Shown piece by piece: positions 46,565 to 55,814 of a stretch of 64,000 nt of DNA. Made by a program: the position numbers and the translations under genes. The stretch comes from Rhodoferax sp. WC2427 (GTDB lineage Bacteria > Pseudomonadota > Gammaproteobacteria > Burkholderiales > Burkholderiaceae_C), in the NCBI RefSeq assembly GCF_040822085.1, contig NZ_CP162006.1:1736001-1800000 (forward strand). Direction: 5' to 3'. A model generated the notes under the pieces. The model was not told the origin of the DNA, made no database searches, and saw only the letters and a program-made list of their open reading frames with translations. The stretch's first letter is position 1. Each line of letters opens with the position of its first letter.

Positions 46565-47581
46565 TTAAGTGGAAGGTGTTTCTGCGTTCATCCGGGCGCG
46601 CTTTTTGTCGAAGCGGGCCTGCATGCGGGCTTCGCCTGCCGGGGAGCCGTCGTGCCAGGTGCCGAACAGCATGTCCAGCGGCACCAGCTGGTCGCCGCCG
46701 TAGTTCACCTCGAAATACTTGTGGTGCAGGTAGTGCGCATAGGCCGAGCTGTCAAAGGCCACGCCGTCGGCCACCTCCACCTTGTCAAAACCGATGTGGC
46801 CATTGAGCGCGCCAAAGCCCGCAATGTGCAACTGGAACAGCGCGATGATGGGGTTGGACGGAATCACCAGGTGCCACAGCGCCACCGCGTGGTACAGGAA
46901 GGCCTCCACCGGGTGCATGGACAGCGAGGACCAGGGCGTGGGGTTCACCGAGTTGTGGTGGATGGCGTGCACCCACTTGTAGCCCAGGCGGGTGTGCATG
47001 GCCCAGTGGATGAAGAAGAAGTGCGTCTCGTGGATCACCGGGGCCAGTAGCACCAGCGCCGCCAGCCAATAAGGGTTGTCTGCCCACGCTAGCCAGGGCA
47101 CGTAGCCATTGGCAAAGCACCACAGAAACAGCACTTCCACCACGGTCCACAGGGGGATAGCAACGCAAAAGCTGCGCAAGAAGTTGTCGATGTTCTGGCT
47201 CTTGAACCAGAACACGTCGGAGGGCTGGTCGGCCGGAAACTTGCCGTTGAACTTGAAGGCTGTGCCCTGGCGGCGGCGCACATAGAGCTGGACTTCAAAA
47301 GCACCGTACAGCACAAACACGGCGGCAGCGTTCACGGCGTACAGCCACAGCGCCCAGCCCCAGCCCAAGGTCTTCATCGTCTCCACATCCGGCACCACGG
47401 CGTACCAGTACAGCAGGGCGCTGGCCATGTGCAAGGCGTTCCAGGGCCAGACATACGAGACCAGCCAGCGCAGGACCTTGCCCAGGTTGAAGGGCCGCAC
47501 CCATAGGGCGGCGGGTTCCAGCGCCTGGTACGGGGCCCAGTCGCCGCGCTTATTGCGTTTACCGAGTTGCGAGTCGTCCAT
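46565..47581 (-). CDS. Sterol desaturase/fatty-acid hydroxylase-type di-iron oxygenase
   Basis: The 338-aa protein has several hydrophobic helices and the His boxes of the membrane di-iron hydroxylase family: HETHFFFIHWAMH, HAIHHNS and HYLHHKYFEVNYGG. These enzymes hydroxylate or demethylate with electrons from a ferredoxin. It is the first gene of the minus-strand run oxygenase-ferredoxin-isomerase-dehydrogenase-RpiR. In rhizopine (methyl-scyllo-inosamine) breakdown an oxygenase plus ferredoxin removes the O-methyl group, so a similar job on a methylated cyclitol is the favoured guess. A 14-bp operator candidate lies 39 bp before its start. Confidence 0.85.
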   Translation of the reverse strand: MDDSQLGKRNKRGDWAPYQALEPAALWVRPFNLGKVLRWLVSYVWPWNALHMASALLYWYAVVPDVETMKTLGWGWALWLYAVNAAAVFVLYGAFEVQLYVRRRQGTAFKFNGKFPADQPSDVFWFKSQNIDNFLRSFCVAIPLWTVVEVLFLWCFANGYVPWLAWADNPYWLAALVLLAPVIHETHFFFIHWAMHTRLGYKWVHAIHHNSVNPTPWSSLSMHPVEAFLYHAVALWHLVIPSNPIIALFQLHIAGFGALNGHIGFDKVEVADGVAFDSSAYAHYLHHKYFEVNYGGDQLVPLDMLFGTWHDGSPAGEARMQARFDKKRARMNAETPST

Positions 47582-47619
47582 GGAAGTTCCTGAGGGTCAA
47601 AGACTGGGGTTTCATGAAA

Positions 47620-47633
47620 TGCAACCGGGTGCA
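47620..47633. promoter_or_regulatory. Operator candidate 1 (upstream of the oxygenase operon)
   Basis: TGCAACCGGGTGCA is a 14-bp near-palindrome, one base from TGCAACCGGTTGCA, with the central CG typical of LacI-family operators. It lies 39 bp before the oxygenase ATG, over the expected promoter. It is the reverse complement of the site at 49040-49053. Confidence 0.65.
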
Positions 47634-47761
47634 AAACATGGCAAAATTTTTTAGAAATTAAGTGCGAAATTTAGATTTTTCGAATTAATTTTCCAATGCC
47701 GCCATCATTGCACAGCAGCAATCTGATTTTTATAAGGGTTTTCGATAGGATTTACCGGTTT

Positions 47762-47775
47762 TGCACTCGGGTGCA
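47762..47775. promoter_or_regulatory. Operator candidate 2 (upstream of the LacI gene)
   Basis: TGCACTCGGGTGCA has perfect TGCAC/GTGCA arms. It lies about 60 bp before the LacI-type regulator gene, which suggests autoregulation and, together with site 1, a shared divergent control region with an AT-rich centre (47640-47720). Confidence 0.6.
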
Positions 47776-47834
47776 CATCGATGGCAGGCGGATAGACTGA
47801 CACTACACGCCTTGAACTACGTTTGCCCCACACC

Positions 47835-48851
47835 ATGCACCCCGACCATCCGAATAAAAAAGTCACGGCCAGTGATGTGGCCGAGCGCGCCGGTGTCTCC
47901 AAATGGACCGTGTCGCGCGCCTTTACTGACGGGGCCTCCATCGCCCCCGAGGTGCGTGACCGCGTCCGGGTGCTGGCCACCGAGATGGGTTATTCGCCCA
48001 ATCTGCTGGCCCGCAGCCTGTCGACCCGCAGCACCGGCCTGATCGCGCTGGTGGTGGACGAGTTGGGTAACCCCAATCAGCTGGTGTCCTTGAACGAGGC
48101 CACCCGCCAGCTCCAGGCGCGGGGTCTGAGCACCCTGCTGCTGAACACCAGCCCCGAGTACCGGCCTGCGATGGCGCTGCGCCTAGCAGACCAGTTCCAG
48201 GTGGACGGCATCATGTTCTTGGGCACCACGCTGACGCGGGATTTGATTGAATTGGCGCAGCGCATCAAGCACATCCCGCTGGTGGTCATCATGCGCAACA
48301 GTGGGCAGGCCGATATTCCCTTCGTCAGCACCGATGGCTATGCTGCGGGCGCGGAGATTGCCAATCTGTTTCTGGCGCAGGGCTACCGGCGCATTGGCTA
48401 CATGGCGGGGCCGATGTCCGAGCGCACCGAGCTGCGGCGTCTGGAGGGCTTTCGGGACCGGCTCAGCGCATGTGGCATGTCTTTGACCACGGTGCTGGAA
48501 ACCATGCACTACCGTCGCGAGGAGGGCATGCACGCGCTGCAACGCTACCTGGCATCTACGCCCCGTGATGTGCGCCTGGAAGCGCTGTTCTGTGAAAACG
48601 ACATTCTGGCCATCGGTGCCATGGACGCGCTGGTGGCCGCCAACGCCCAGCGCAAGATCGCCATCGTCGGCTTTGACGACATCGAGATGGCCGCGTCTCC
48701 CAGCTACCAGCTCACCACCTTCCGCCAGCCGGTGGACTACCTGGTGGGCGAGGCCATTCGGCTGATCGTCGAGCCCGCCAGCGCTGCGTCCCGGGCGCTC
48801 ATGGCCCCGGGTTCCTTGGTGCTGCGCGACTCGCACCGGCGGCAAGACTAG
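47835..48851 (+). CDS. LacI-family transcriptional repressor
   Basis: The first ATG (47835) gives 338 aa; a TTG 12 bp earlier is possible. The N-terminal DNA-binding region TASDVAERAGVSKWTVSRAF and the hinge helix (PNLLARSLSTRSTG) are classic LacI. The effector domain is of the periplasmic-binding-protein fold, with the conserved VGFDDIEMA and QPVDYLVGEA ends. Divergent from the oxygenase operon and upstream of the sugar importer, with repeated operator-like sites at both, it probably represses the whole cluster until the cyclitol-type substrate appears. Confidence 0.9.
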   Translation: MHPDHPNKKVTASDVAERAGVSKWTVSRAFTDGASIAPEVRDRVRVLATEMGYSPNLLARSLSTRSTGLIALVVDELGNPNQLVSLNEATRQLQARGLSTLLLNTSPEYRPAMALRLADQFQVDGIMFLGTTLTRDLIELAQRIKHIPLVVIMRNSGQADIPFVSTDGYAAGAEIANLFLAQGYRRIGYMAGPMSERTELRRLEGFRDRLSACGMSLTTVLETMHYRREEGMHALQRYLASTPRDVRLEALFCENDILAIGAMDALVAANAQRKIAIVGFDDIEMAASPSYQLTTFRQPVDYLVGEAIRLIVEPASAASRALMAPGSLVLRDSHRRQD

Positions 48852-48858
48852 GGTTTTT

Positions 48859-48872
48859 TGCGTCCGGGTGCA
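48859..48872. promoter_or_regulatory. Operator candidate 3 (after the LacI stop)
   Basis: TGCGTCCGGGTGCA keeps the CCGGGTGCA half and a weaker left arm. It lies 8 bp after the LacI gene and 181 bp before site 4. It could be an auxiliary site for looping, a common arrangement in this regulator family. Confidence 0.45.
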
Positions 48873-49039
48873 AGCCCGCAGGACTGCCTGGGCTGAGGCT
48901 ATTGCGACCATGGCAGGCTAAAACAGGCCTTTCGCCCCGTTATTTTTGAAAATATCCATTTTTTACAGTGGTGTATTGAAAGTTTATTTCCACGGGCAAA
49001 CACCTAGATGGGTTTTGCGGGATGTTGGCTACAGTGGCT

Positions 49040-49053
49040 TGCACCCGGTTGCA
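49040..49053. promoter_or_regulatory. Operator candidate 4 (upstream of the sugar importer)
   Basis: TGCACCCGGTTGCA is the exact reverse complement of site 1. It lies 65 bp before the ATG of the sugar-binding protein, in the right place to control the importer operon. Confidence 0.65.
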
Positions 49054-49118
49054 TTACGGCAGCCGGTGGGCTTCACACCCGTTTTCGCCATCCACACAAG
49101 ACACACGAGGAGATCAAC

Positions 49119-50099
49119 ATGCACGCTGTACAACGTACCCTGAAACGGGTGGCCGCCGCCGCCATCATGGCCACCCTGGCCACCACGGCCATGGCGGCAG
49201 GGCCCAAAATTTTCGTGATCGGCGGCAAGGCCGACGATCCGTTCTGGTCGCGGGTCAAAAAGGGTGCCGACGACGCGGCCCTGGTGGTCAAGGCCGCGGG
49301 CGGCACGGTCACCTGGATGGGCCCACAGACCTACGACAACCTCGGCCCCGATGCGGCCAAGCTGATCCGCTCGGCCCTGAGCCAGAAGCCCGATGCCATC
49401 GTCGGCCCCGACTGGGTGCCCGAAGCCATGGATGCGGCCTTCAAGGAAGTGGTGGCGGCCGGTGTGCCGCTGATCATCTACAACTCCGGCGGCATGGAGG
49501 CCGCCAAGCGCCTGGGTGCCCAGAACTACGTGGGCAGTGAAGAGTACGTGGCGGGCACGGGTGGCGGCGAATACTTTGCCCGCAACGGTGCCAAGTTCGT
49601 GCTGTGCATCAACACCCAGCCCGGCTCCACCAACCAGGAGGCGCGCTGCAAAGGCGTGGCCGATGGCATGGCCAAGGGTGGCGGCAAGAGCGTGCAGTTG
49701 CCCCTGCCATCTTCGGCCTTCGGCAACCCCACGGCGGTGGCCCAGGCCATCAAGGCCGCGCTGCAAAAAGACCCCAGTGTCGATGGCGTGATCACCATCG
49801 GCGCCAACGATGCCAACAGCGCCGCCAACGGCATCAGCCAGGGCGGCTTCACCAAGCGGGTGAAGCTGGGCACCTTTGACATCGACCCCACCAACCTGCA
49901 GCGCATCAAAGCGGGCACCCAGCTCTTCTGCATCGACCAACAACCCTACCTGCAGGGCTACCTGGCGGTGTCTATGCTCAACGCCTATGTGCAGTACGGC
50001 CTGAAAGTGCCGACCGCGCCCATCCTGACCGGCCCCGGCATCGTCGACGCGTCCAACGTGGATGCCACCGTGGCGGGTGCCGCCGCCGGAGCCCGCTAA
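49119..50099 (+). CDS. Sugar ABC importer, periplasmic binding protein (RbsB/MocB-like)
   Basis: The ATG at 49119 is preceded by GAGGAG; the protein has 326 aa with a cleavable signal ending TAMAAG (residues 1-28). The mature protein is a Peripla_BP_4-type sugar binder, with KIFVIGGKADDPFWSRVKKG and, later, VDGVITIGANDANSAAN. Proteins of this group bind pentoses, hexoses or cyclitols such as inositol. It starts a three-gene importer operon controlled by a LacI-operator-like site. In rhizopine clusters MocB fills this role. Confidence 0.9.
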   Translation: MHAVQRTLKRVAAAAIMATLATTAMAAGPKIFVIGGKADDPFWSRVKKGADDAALVVKAAGGTVTWMGPQTYDNLGPDAAKLIRSALSQKPDAIVGPDWVPEAMDAAFKEVVAAGVPLIIYNSGGMEAAKRLGAQNYVGSEEYVAGTGGGEYFARNGAKFVLCINTQPGSTNQEARCKGVADGMAKGGGKSVQLPLPSSAFGNPTAVAQAIKAALQKDPSVDGVITIGANDANSAANGISQGGFTKRVKLGTFDIDPTNLQRIKAGTQLFCIDQQPYLQGYLAVSMLNAYVQYGLKVPTAPILTGPGIVDASNVDATVAGAAAGAR

Positions 50100-50169
50100 C
50101 CGACGTATGGCGGGGCGCAGCCTGGATGGCTGGGCCCCGTCCCCCTCCCATGACCACTTCGAGCCCACC

Positions 50170-51249
50170 ATGAACCCGCACACCTCCATGTCAGCGTCTG
50201 CCGCCAGCGCGCCAGATGCGCCCACGCGCCCAGGCCGCACGCCCTGGTCTTTTGGCGCACTGCTGCGCCGCCCCGAAACCGGCTCCTTCATCGGGCTGGT
50301 GGCGGTCTTTGTCTTTTTCTCCATCTTCGGTGGAGCCACCTTTTTGTCCGCCGGGGGTGCCGCCAGCTGGCTGAACATCGCCGCCGAGCTGGGCATCATC
50401 GCCTTGCCGGTGGGCCTGCTGATGATTGCAGGCCAGCTGGACCTGTCGATCGGCAGCGTGATCCCGGCCAGCTCCATGACCATTGCCATCGTCTCCGGCC
50501 ACTTCGGCCTGCCCATGCCGGTGGGCATGGCTGCGGCACTGGGCCTGGGGCTGGCGGTAGGCTGGCTCAACGGCTACCTGGTGGTGCGTACCGATCTGCC
50601 GTCCTTCGTGGTCACTCTGGCCACCTTGTTTGCGGTGGCGGGTTTGACGCTGGGCCTGTCGGTGATCGTGGCCGGCAGCACCAGCGTGGCCCTGGTCAGC
50701 GCGCCTATCTACAAGATGCTGTTTGGCGATTTCATCGACGGCAAGTTCGAGGTCGTTTTGCTGTGGTGGCTGGCCGCCATCGGCCTGGTCAGCTATATCC
50801 TGAGCTACTCCAAATACGGCAACTGGATTCTGGCGCTGGGCGGCGACAAGGTCAGCGCGCGCAACGCGGGCATTCCTACCGACAAGCTCAACATCGCGTT
50901 GTACATGTCCAGCGGCTTTTGCGCGGCGTTTGTGGGCATGTGCCAGGCCATTCTGTACAACAGCGCGCAAGTGTCTGCCGGGCAGTCCTTCATCTTCAAT
51001 TCCATCATCGCGGTGGTCATCGGTGGCGTATTCCTCACCGGGGGCTACGGCTCGGTGCTGGGCATCGTGCTAGGCACGGTCACCTTCGCCATCGTCAATC
51101 AGGGCATTTACTACACCGGCTTTGATGCCAACTGGGCCAGCCTGATCATTGGCGTGCTGCTCCTGGCCGCCGTGCTGCTCAACAACACCTTCCGCACCCT
51201 GGCGCTGGCCCACTCCAAGCCGCGCACCACGACAAAGGCTTTGAAATGA
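50170..51249 (+). CDS. Sugar ABC importer permease (RbsC/FrcC-like)
   Basis: From the ATG at 50170 the protein has 359 aa with about ten hydrophobic helices of the BPD_transp_2 family. The segments LIAGQLDLSIGSVI-like and LALGGDKVSARNAGIPTDKL, the ATPase-coupling loop, are characteristic of ribose/fructose-type permeases. It lies 70 bp after the binding protein and overlaps the ATPase by 4 bp (ATGA). Confidence 0.9.
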   Translation: MNPHTSMSASAASAPDAPTRPGRTPWSFGALLRRPETGSFIGLVAVFVFFSIFGGATFLSAGGAASWLNIAAELGIIALPVGLLMIAGQLDLSIGSVIPASSMTIAIVSGHFGLPMPVGMAAALGLGLAVGWLNGYLVVRTDLPSFVVTLATLFAVAGLTLGLSVIVAGSTSVALVSAPIYKMLFGDFIDGKFEVVLLWWLAAIGLVSYILSYSKYGNWILALGGDKVSARNAGIPTDKLNIALYMSSGFCAAFVGMCQAILYNSAQVSAGQSFIFNSIIAVVIGGVFLTGGYGSVLGIVLGTVTFAIVNQGIYYTGFDANWASLIIGVLLLAAVLLNNTFRTLALAHSKPRTTTKALK

Positions 51250-52046
51250 CCGCCTCCACTTCCCAATCCACCCCTTTGCTCCAGCTCAAAGGTGTCCACA
51301 AATCCTTCGGCCCGGTTGATGTGCTGCACGACATTTCACTGGACGTGCATGCCGGTGAAGTGCTGTGCCTGCTGGGCGACAACGGGGCGGGCAAGTCCAC
51401 CCTGATCCGCCTGCTGTCTGGTGTGCACAAGCCCACCTCGGGCCAGATGCTGATGAATGGCAAGCCGGTGCTGTTCGAGAACCCGCGCGAGGCCAGCAAC
51501 CATGGCATTGCCACGGTGCACCAGTTTGGCGGCACTTTTCCGCTGATGAGCATTGGCCGCTCGTTCTTCGTGGGGGCCGAGCCCACCAAGCGCTGGGGCC
51601 CGTTCGAGGTGTTTGACCGCGAGTACGCCAACGGCGTGGCGGTGCGCGAGATGCGCGAACTGGGCATCACCCGCATCGACGACGGCGACCGGCTGGTAGG
51701 CGGGTTGTCGGGCGGCGAGCGCCAGGCCCTGGCCATTGCCCGCGCCGTGCACTTCGGTGCCCATGTCTTGATTCTGGACGAGCCCACCGCCGCGCTGGGC
51801 GTGAAAGAGGCCGCCCACGTGCTGCGCATCGTGCAGCAGGCGCGCAAAAAAGGTATCGCCGTCATCTTCATCACCCACCAGGTCATGCATGCCCTGACCG
51901 TGGGCGACCACTTCGCGGTGCTGATCCGGGGGGCCAAGGCCGCCGACTTCCGCAAAGGCGAAAAGACCCGCGAGGAAGTCACCGACCTCATGGCCGGTGG
52001 CGAAGCCATGGCGGACCTGGAAGCCGAGATCGAAAGCCAGATGTAG
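51246..52046 (+). CDS. Sugar ABC importer ATPase, single-domain (FrcA-like)
   Basis: The 266-aa protein has one complete ABC module: Walker A LGDNGAGKSTLI, signature LSGGERQALAIA, Walker B LILDEPTAAL and H-loop ITHQ. Most importers for ribose, xylose or inositol use a fused double ATPase of about 500 aa; a single module like this is found in the fructose-type FrcABC importers, where it works as a homodimer. It is the last gene of the operon. Confidence 0.9.
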   Translation: MTASTSQSTPLLQLKGVHKSFGPVDVLHDISLDVHAGEVLCLLGDNGAGKSTLIRLLSGVHKPTSGQMLMNGKPVLFENPREASNHGIATVHQFGGTFPLMSIGRSFFVGAEPTKRWGPFEVFDREYANGVAVREMRELGITRIDDGDRLVGGLSGGERQALAIARAVHFGAHVLILDEPTAALGVKEAAHVLRIVQQARKKGIAVIFITHQVMHALTVGDHFAVLIRGAKAADFRKGEKTREEVTDLMAGGEAMADLEAEIESQM

Positions 52047-52063
52047 GCTGGAAAATGCGGTGG

Positions 52064-52120
52064 GCAGCTATGCTTCTAAAAGAATAGCTGCTCACGCCCA
52101 TTGAATAAGCGCTAGAGGCC
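52064..52120. repeat. Dispersed palindromic repeat copy
   Basis: GGCAGCTATGCTTCTAAAAG, then AATAGCTGCTCACGCCCATT and GAATAAGCGCTAGAGGCC. It is one of the fullest copies and lies between the convergent ATPase and lyase genes. Confidence 0.75.
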
Positions 52121-52130
52121 TAAAAGTCTC

Positions 52131-53030
52131 TTAAATAATGCGTTTGGCCAGCAGCGCCCGGCCCACGCGCGAGGCCGAGGCACGGCCCAGCTGGGCGTTG
52201 ATCCAGTCGCCGCAGTCCACCAGCCGGTCCAGGTCGATGCCGGTGTCGGCGCCCAAGCGGTGCAGCAGATACACCACGTCCTCGGTGGCCACATTACCGG
52301 TGGCCCCCTTGGCATACGGGCAGCCGCCCAGGCCGCCCACCGAGCTGTCGAAGGCCCGCAGGCCAAACTGGTACGAGGCGTACACGTTGGCAATCGCCAT
52401 GCCGTAGGTGTCGTGGTAGTGGCCTGCCAACTGGGCCACGGGCACCTGCTGCGCCACCGCCTCCAGCATGCGCAGCACCGCGTCGGGCGTGCCCACGCCG
52501 ATGGTGTCGCCCAGCGAGACCTCGTAGCAGCCCATGGACAGCAGTTGCCCTGCGACATCGGCCACACGCTGGGGGGCTACATCGCCCTCGTACGGGCAGC
52601 CCAGCACGCAGGACACATAGCCGCGCACCCGCACGCCCCGGGCCTGGGCGGCGGCCATCAGCGGGGCGAAGCGGGCCAGGGATTCGGCGATGGAGCAGTT
52701 GATGTTCTTTTGCGAAAACGCCTCGGAGGCGGCTGCGAACACGGCTACGTGGTCGGCCCCGGCCGCCACCGCCGCCTCAAAGCCCTGCAGGTTGGGGGTC
52801 AGCACCGGGTAGGTCACACCAGGGCGGCGCACCAGGCCGCGCAGCACCTCGGCGGCATCGCCCATTTGCGGCACCCACTTGGGCGATACGAAGGATGTCG
52901 CCTCGATCTCGCGCAGCCCGGCATCGGCCAGGCGCTGGATCAGCTCCAGCTTGCTGGCGGTAGAGACGGGCTGCTTTTCGTTTTGCAGGCCGTCGCGCGG
53001 GCCCATCTCGATGATGCGGACGTAGGTCAT
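52131..53030 (-). CDS. Hydroxymethylglutaryl-CoA lyase
   Basis: The 299-aa protein is of normal HMG-CoA lyase length. It has the family's [11 protein letters not shown] at the N-terminus, [14 protein letters not shown], the catalytic Cys region [19 protein letters not shown] and the C-terminal [15 protein letters not shown] signature. It splits HMG-CoA into acetoacetate and acetyl-CoA, the last step of leucine breakdown. Its start overlaps the end of the biotin carboxylase gene by 4 bp. It is the last gene of the leucine/isovaleryl-CoA operon. Confidence 0.93.
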   Translation of the reverse strand: MTYVRIIEMGPRDGLQNEKQPVSTASKLELIQRLADAGLREIEATSFVSPKWVPQMGDAAEVLRGLVRRPGVTYPVLTPNLQGFEAAVAAGADHVAVFAAASEAFSQKNINCSIAESLARFAPLMAAAQARGVRVRGYVSCVLGCPYEGDVAPQRVADVAGQLLSMGCYEVSLGDTIGVGTPDAVLRMLEAVAQQVPVAQLAGHYHDTYGMAIANVYASYQFGLRAFDSSVGGLGGCPYAKGATGNVATEDVVYLLHRLGADTGIDLDRLVDCGDWINAQLGRASASRVGRALLAKRII

Positions 53031-55015
53031 TCAGTCGCCTCAAAATCCACCAAATCTACCCCATCGCCCACCTGTTCCCCGGCGCTGAAATAGAAAGCTT
53101 TGACGATGCCCTTGGCGGGGGCGTGGATGGTGTGCTCCATCTTCATGGCTTCCAGCACCAGCAGGGGCGTGCCTTTTTCTACCGAGGCACCTACGGTGGC
53201 CAGCAGGGCAATCACCTTGCCGGGCATGGGTGCGTGGATCCCGCCGTGGGCATCGTCGCCGCCTTCGCCGTGCAGCAGCTCCACCTTCGTCAGTGCCCAG
53301 CTTTGGCCGTGGCAGAACACGTGAAGGTGCGCGTCTTGGGCCACCACCGTGGCGGTGAGTCGGCGGTCGCCCAACTGCACTTGCTGCACTTGGAATGCGC
53401 TGGTGCGGCGGGCCAGCACGGGGTCACCGCCCAGGCCCAGCAGCACGCCATCGACCACCACCTCGGCGGTGACCCGCTGCTCGGTGTCGCCACAGCGCAG
53501 GGGAATGGTTTGCTGCGATGTGCCGTTGAGCCGCCAGCCGTCCAGCACGCGCCAGGGCGAGTCGGGTTCCATGGCGGGCAGGGCGGCGGCGTCCTTTTGG
53601 CTTTGCAGCACGCTTAAAGCGGCCAGCATCCATACGTCGGCGGGCACGGCCTCGGCCAGTGCGGGGAACAGGTGTTCCTGCTCGCGTTCGATCAGTGCCG
53701 TGTCCAATTTGGCCTGGGCAAACGACGGGGTGGTCACCAGGCGCTGCAGGAAGGCCACGTTGTTGGCCACGCCGACGACTTGGTAGTCGGCCAGCGCCTG
53801 GCGCATGCGGGCCAGGGCCTGGGTGCGGTCGGCATCCCAGACGATGAGCTTGGCGATCATCGGGTCGTAGTGGGGTGTGATGTTGTCGCCTTGCTCTACC
53901 CCGGTATCGACGCGCACATGGGCGGAAGCGGAGGGGGGCTGCAGATGGCTGAGGCGGCCGGTGGAGGGCAAGAAGCCCTTGTCCGGGTCTTCGGCGTAGA
54001 TGCGCGCCTCGATGGCGTGGCCGGACAGCACCAGTTGCTCTTGCGCCAACGGCAGGGGTTCGCCCGAGGCCACACGCAGCTGCCACTCCACCAGGTCCAG
54101 CCCGGTAATCATCTCGGTCACCGGGTGCTCTACCTGCAGCCGGGTGTTCATCTCCATGAAGTAGAAGGCACCGTCCTGGTGGGCGATGAACTCCACCGTG
54201 CCTGCGCCCACGTAGCCCACGGCCAGGGCGGCGTTGACGGCGGCCGTGCCCATGGCGGCACGGCGCTCGGGCGTCATGCCGGGGGCGGGGGCTTCTTCCA
54301 GCACCTTCTGGTGGCGGCGCTGCACCGAGCAGTCGCGCTCAAACAAATACACGCAGTGGCCCAGGCTGTCGCCAAACACCTGGATTTCGATGTGGCGCGG
54401 CTGCAGCACGTACTTTTCGATCAGCACATGGTCGTTGCCAAAGGCGCTGAGGGCTTCGCGCTGGCACGACACGAGCGCTGCGGCAAAGTCTGCCGCCGCA
54501 TCCACCCGGCGCATGCCCTTGCCACCGCCGCCCGCGCTGGCTTTGATCAGCACCGGGTAGCCGATTTTCTCGGCCTGCGCGGCCAGAAAGCCGGGCTCCT
54601 GGTGGTCGCCGTGGTAGCCGGGGGTCAGGGGTACACCGGCTTTTTCCATCAGGGTCTTGGCCGCAGACTTGCTGCCCATGGCGCGGATGGCCGCGGCGGG
54701 CGGGCCGATGAAGACCACCCCGGCCTGGGCGCAGGCATCGGCAAAGTCGGCGTTCTCGGACAAAAAGCCGTAGCCGGGGTGCACGGCCTGGGCACCGGTT
54801 TGTAGCGCGGCGGCCAGGATCTTGTCGGCCACCAGGTACGACTCGCGGGCCGCCGCCGGGCCGATGCACACGGCCTCGTCGGCCAGACGTACATGGCGGG
54901 CATTGGCATCGGCCTCGGAGTAGACCGCCACGGTGCGGATGCCCATGCGGCGGGCGGTTTGGATGACCCGGCAGGCGATCTCTCCGCGATTGGCAATGAG
55001 GATTTTGTTAAACAT
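53027..55015 (-). CDS. 3-Methylcrotonyl-CoA carboxylase, biotin-containing subunit
   Basis: The 662-aa protein contains biotin carboxylase N domain (residues 1-110, [15 protein letters not shown]), ATP-grasp (about 115-320, with [12 protein letters not shown]) and the C domain. A linker follows, and a C-terminal biotinyl domain with the carrier Lys in EAMKMEH at about residue 624. It carboxylates biotin for the carboxyltransferase subunit encoded two genes upstream. Length and place in the liu operon fit LiuD/MccA rather than acetyl- or propionyl-CoA carboxylase. Confidence 0.92.
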   Translation of the reverse strand: MFNKILIANRGEIACRVIQTARRMGIRTVAVYSEADANARHVRLADEAVCIGPAAARESYLVADKILAAALQTGAQAVHPGYGFLSENADFADACAQAGVVFIGPPAAAIRAMGSKSAAKTLMEKAGVPLTPGYHGDHQEPGFLAAQAEKIGYPVLIKASAGGGGKGMRRVDAAADFAAALVSCQREALSAFGNDHVLIEKYVLQPRHIEIQVFGDSLGHCVYLFERDCSVQRRHQKVLEEAPAPGMTPERRAAMGTAAVNAALAVGYVGAGTVEFIAHQDGAFYFMEMNTRLQVEHPVTEMITGLDLVEWQLRVASGEPLPLAQEQLVLSGHAIEARIYAEDPDKGFLPSTGRLSHLQPPSASAHVRVDTGVEQGDNITPHYDPMIAKLIVWDADRTQALARMRQALADYQVVGVANNVAFLQRLVTTPSFAQAKLDTALIEREQEHLFPALAEAVPADVWMLAALSVLQSQKDAAALPAMEPDSPWRVLDGWRLNGTSQQTIPLRCGDTEQRVTAEVVVDGVLLGLGGDPVLARRTSAFQVQQVQLGDRRLTATVVAQDAHLHVFCHGQSWALTKVELLHGEGGDDAHGGIHAPMPGKVIALLATVGASVEKGTPLLVLEAMKMEHTIHAPAKGIVKAFYFSAGEQVGDGVDLVDFEATE

Positions 55016-55024
55016 ATTTTTTCC

Positions 55025-55807
55025 TTACGGCACCCAGGAGGGCGCGCGCTTTTCAAGAAAGGCCGCCAGGCCTTCGCGGGCCTCGGGCGTGGCGCGCAGG
55101 CGGGCGATGCGCTGGGCGGTGTCTTCCACCAAGGCATCGTCGATGGGGTGGTTGGCGACGGCACGGATCAGCGCGGTGGCGGCGGCTTGCGCACCGGAGC
55201 CACCGGCCTGCAAAGCCGCCAGCAGGGTGTGCACGGTGGCATCCAGCGCCTCGGGTGCGGCAATTTCGTGGGCCAGGCCCAGGGCCAGGGCGCGTTCGGC
55301 GCTGATGCGCTCTGCCGTCTGGAAGTAGCGGTAGGCCTGGCGTTCGCCGATGGCGCGCAGCACGTAGGGGCTGATGGCCGCGGGGATGATGCCAAAGCGC
55401 ACTTCCGAGGTGGCGAACTGCGCCTTGCTGGAAGCCACGCAGATGTCGCACGCGGCAGCCAGGCCCATGCCGCCGCCCAATGCCGCACCGTGCACGCGGG
55501 CGATGGTGGGCGTAGCCATGCAGGACAGGGTGCGGAACAGATTCGCCAGCTGGCGCGCATCGTCCACGTTTTTCTCCAGCGTGGCCGCGCCCTGGCGCTG
55601 CATCCAGCCCAGGTCGGCCCCGGCCGAAAAGCTTTTGCCCCGGCCCGCCAGCACCACGGCGCGTACGGCGGGGTCGGCATCCAGCGCCCGCAGGGCCAGG
55701 GTCAGCTCGGTGATGAGGGTTTCGTCAAAGGCGTTGTGGACCTCGGGCTTGTTCATCCACAGCCAGGCGGCGCTGCCCTGGTGTTCGATTTCTAGGGTGG
55801 TGTACAT
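55025..55807 (-). CDS. 3-Methylglutaconyl-CoA hydratase (enoyl-CoA hydratase family)
   Basis: From the ATG at 55807 the protein has 260 aa and a crotonase fold. The oxyanion-hole segments are GKSFSAGADLGWMQ and ARVHGAALGGGMGLAAACDI, and FGIIPAAISPYV follows, a pattern seen in methylglutaconyl-CoA hydratases of liu operons. It hydrates 3-methylglutaconyl-CoA to HMG-CoA. It sits between the two methylcrotonyl-CoA carboxylase subunit genes with gaps of 7-9 bp. Confidence 0.9.
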   Translation of the reverse strand: MYTTLEIEHQGSAAWLWMNKPEVHNAFDETLITELTLALRALDADPAVRAVVLAGRGKSFSAGADLGWMQRQGAATLEKNVDDARQLANLFRTLSCMATPTIARVHGAALGGGMGLAAACDICVASSKAQFATSEVRFGIIPAAISPYVLRAIGERQAYRYFQTAERISAERALALGLAHEIAAPEALDATVHTLLAALQAGGSGAQAAATALIRAVANHPIDDALVEDTAQRIARLRATPEAREGLAAFLEKRAPSWVP

Positions 55808-55814
55808 AACAAGC

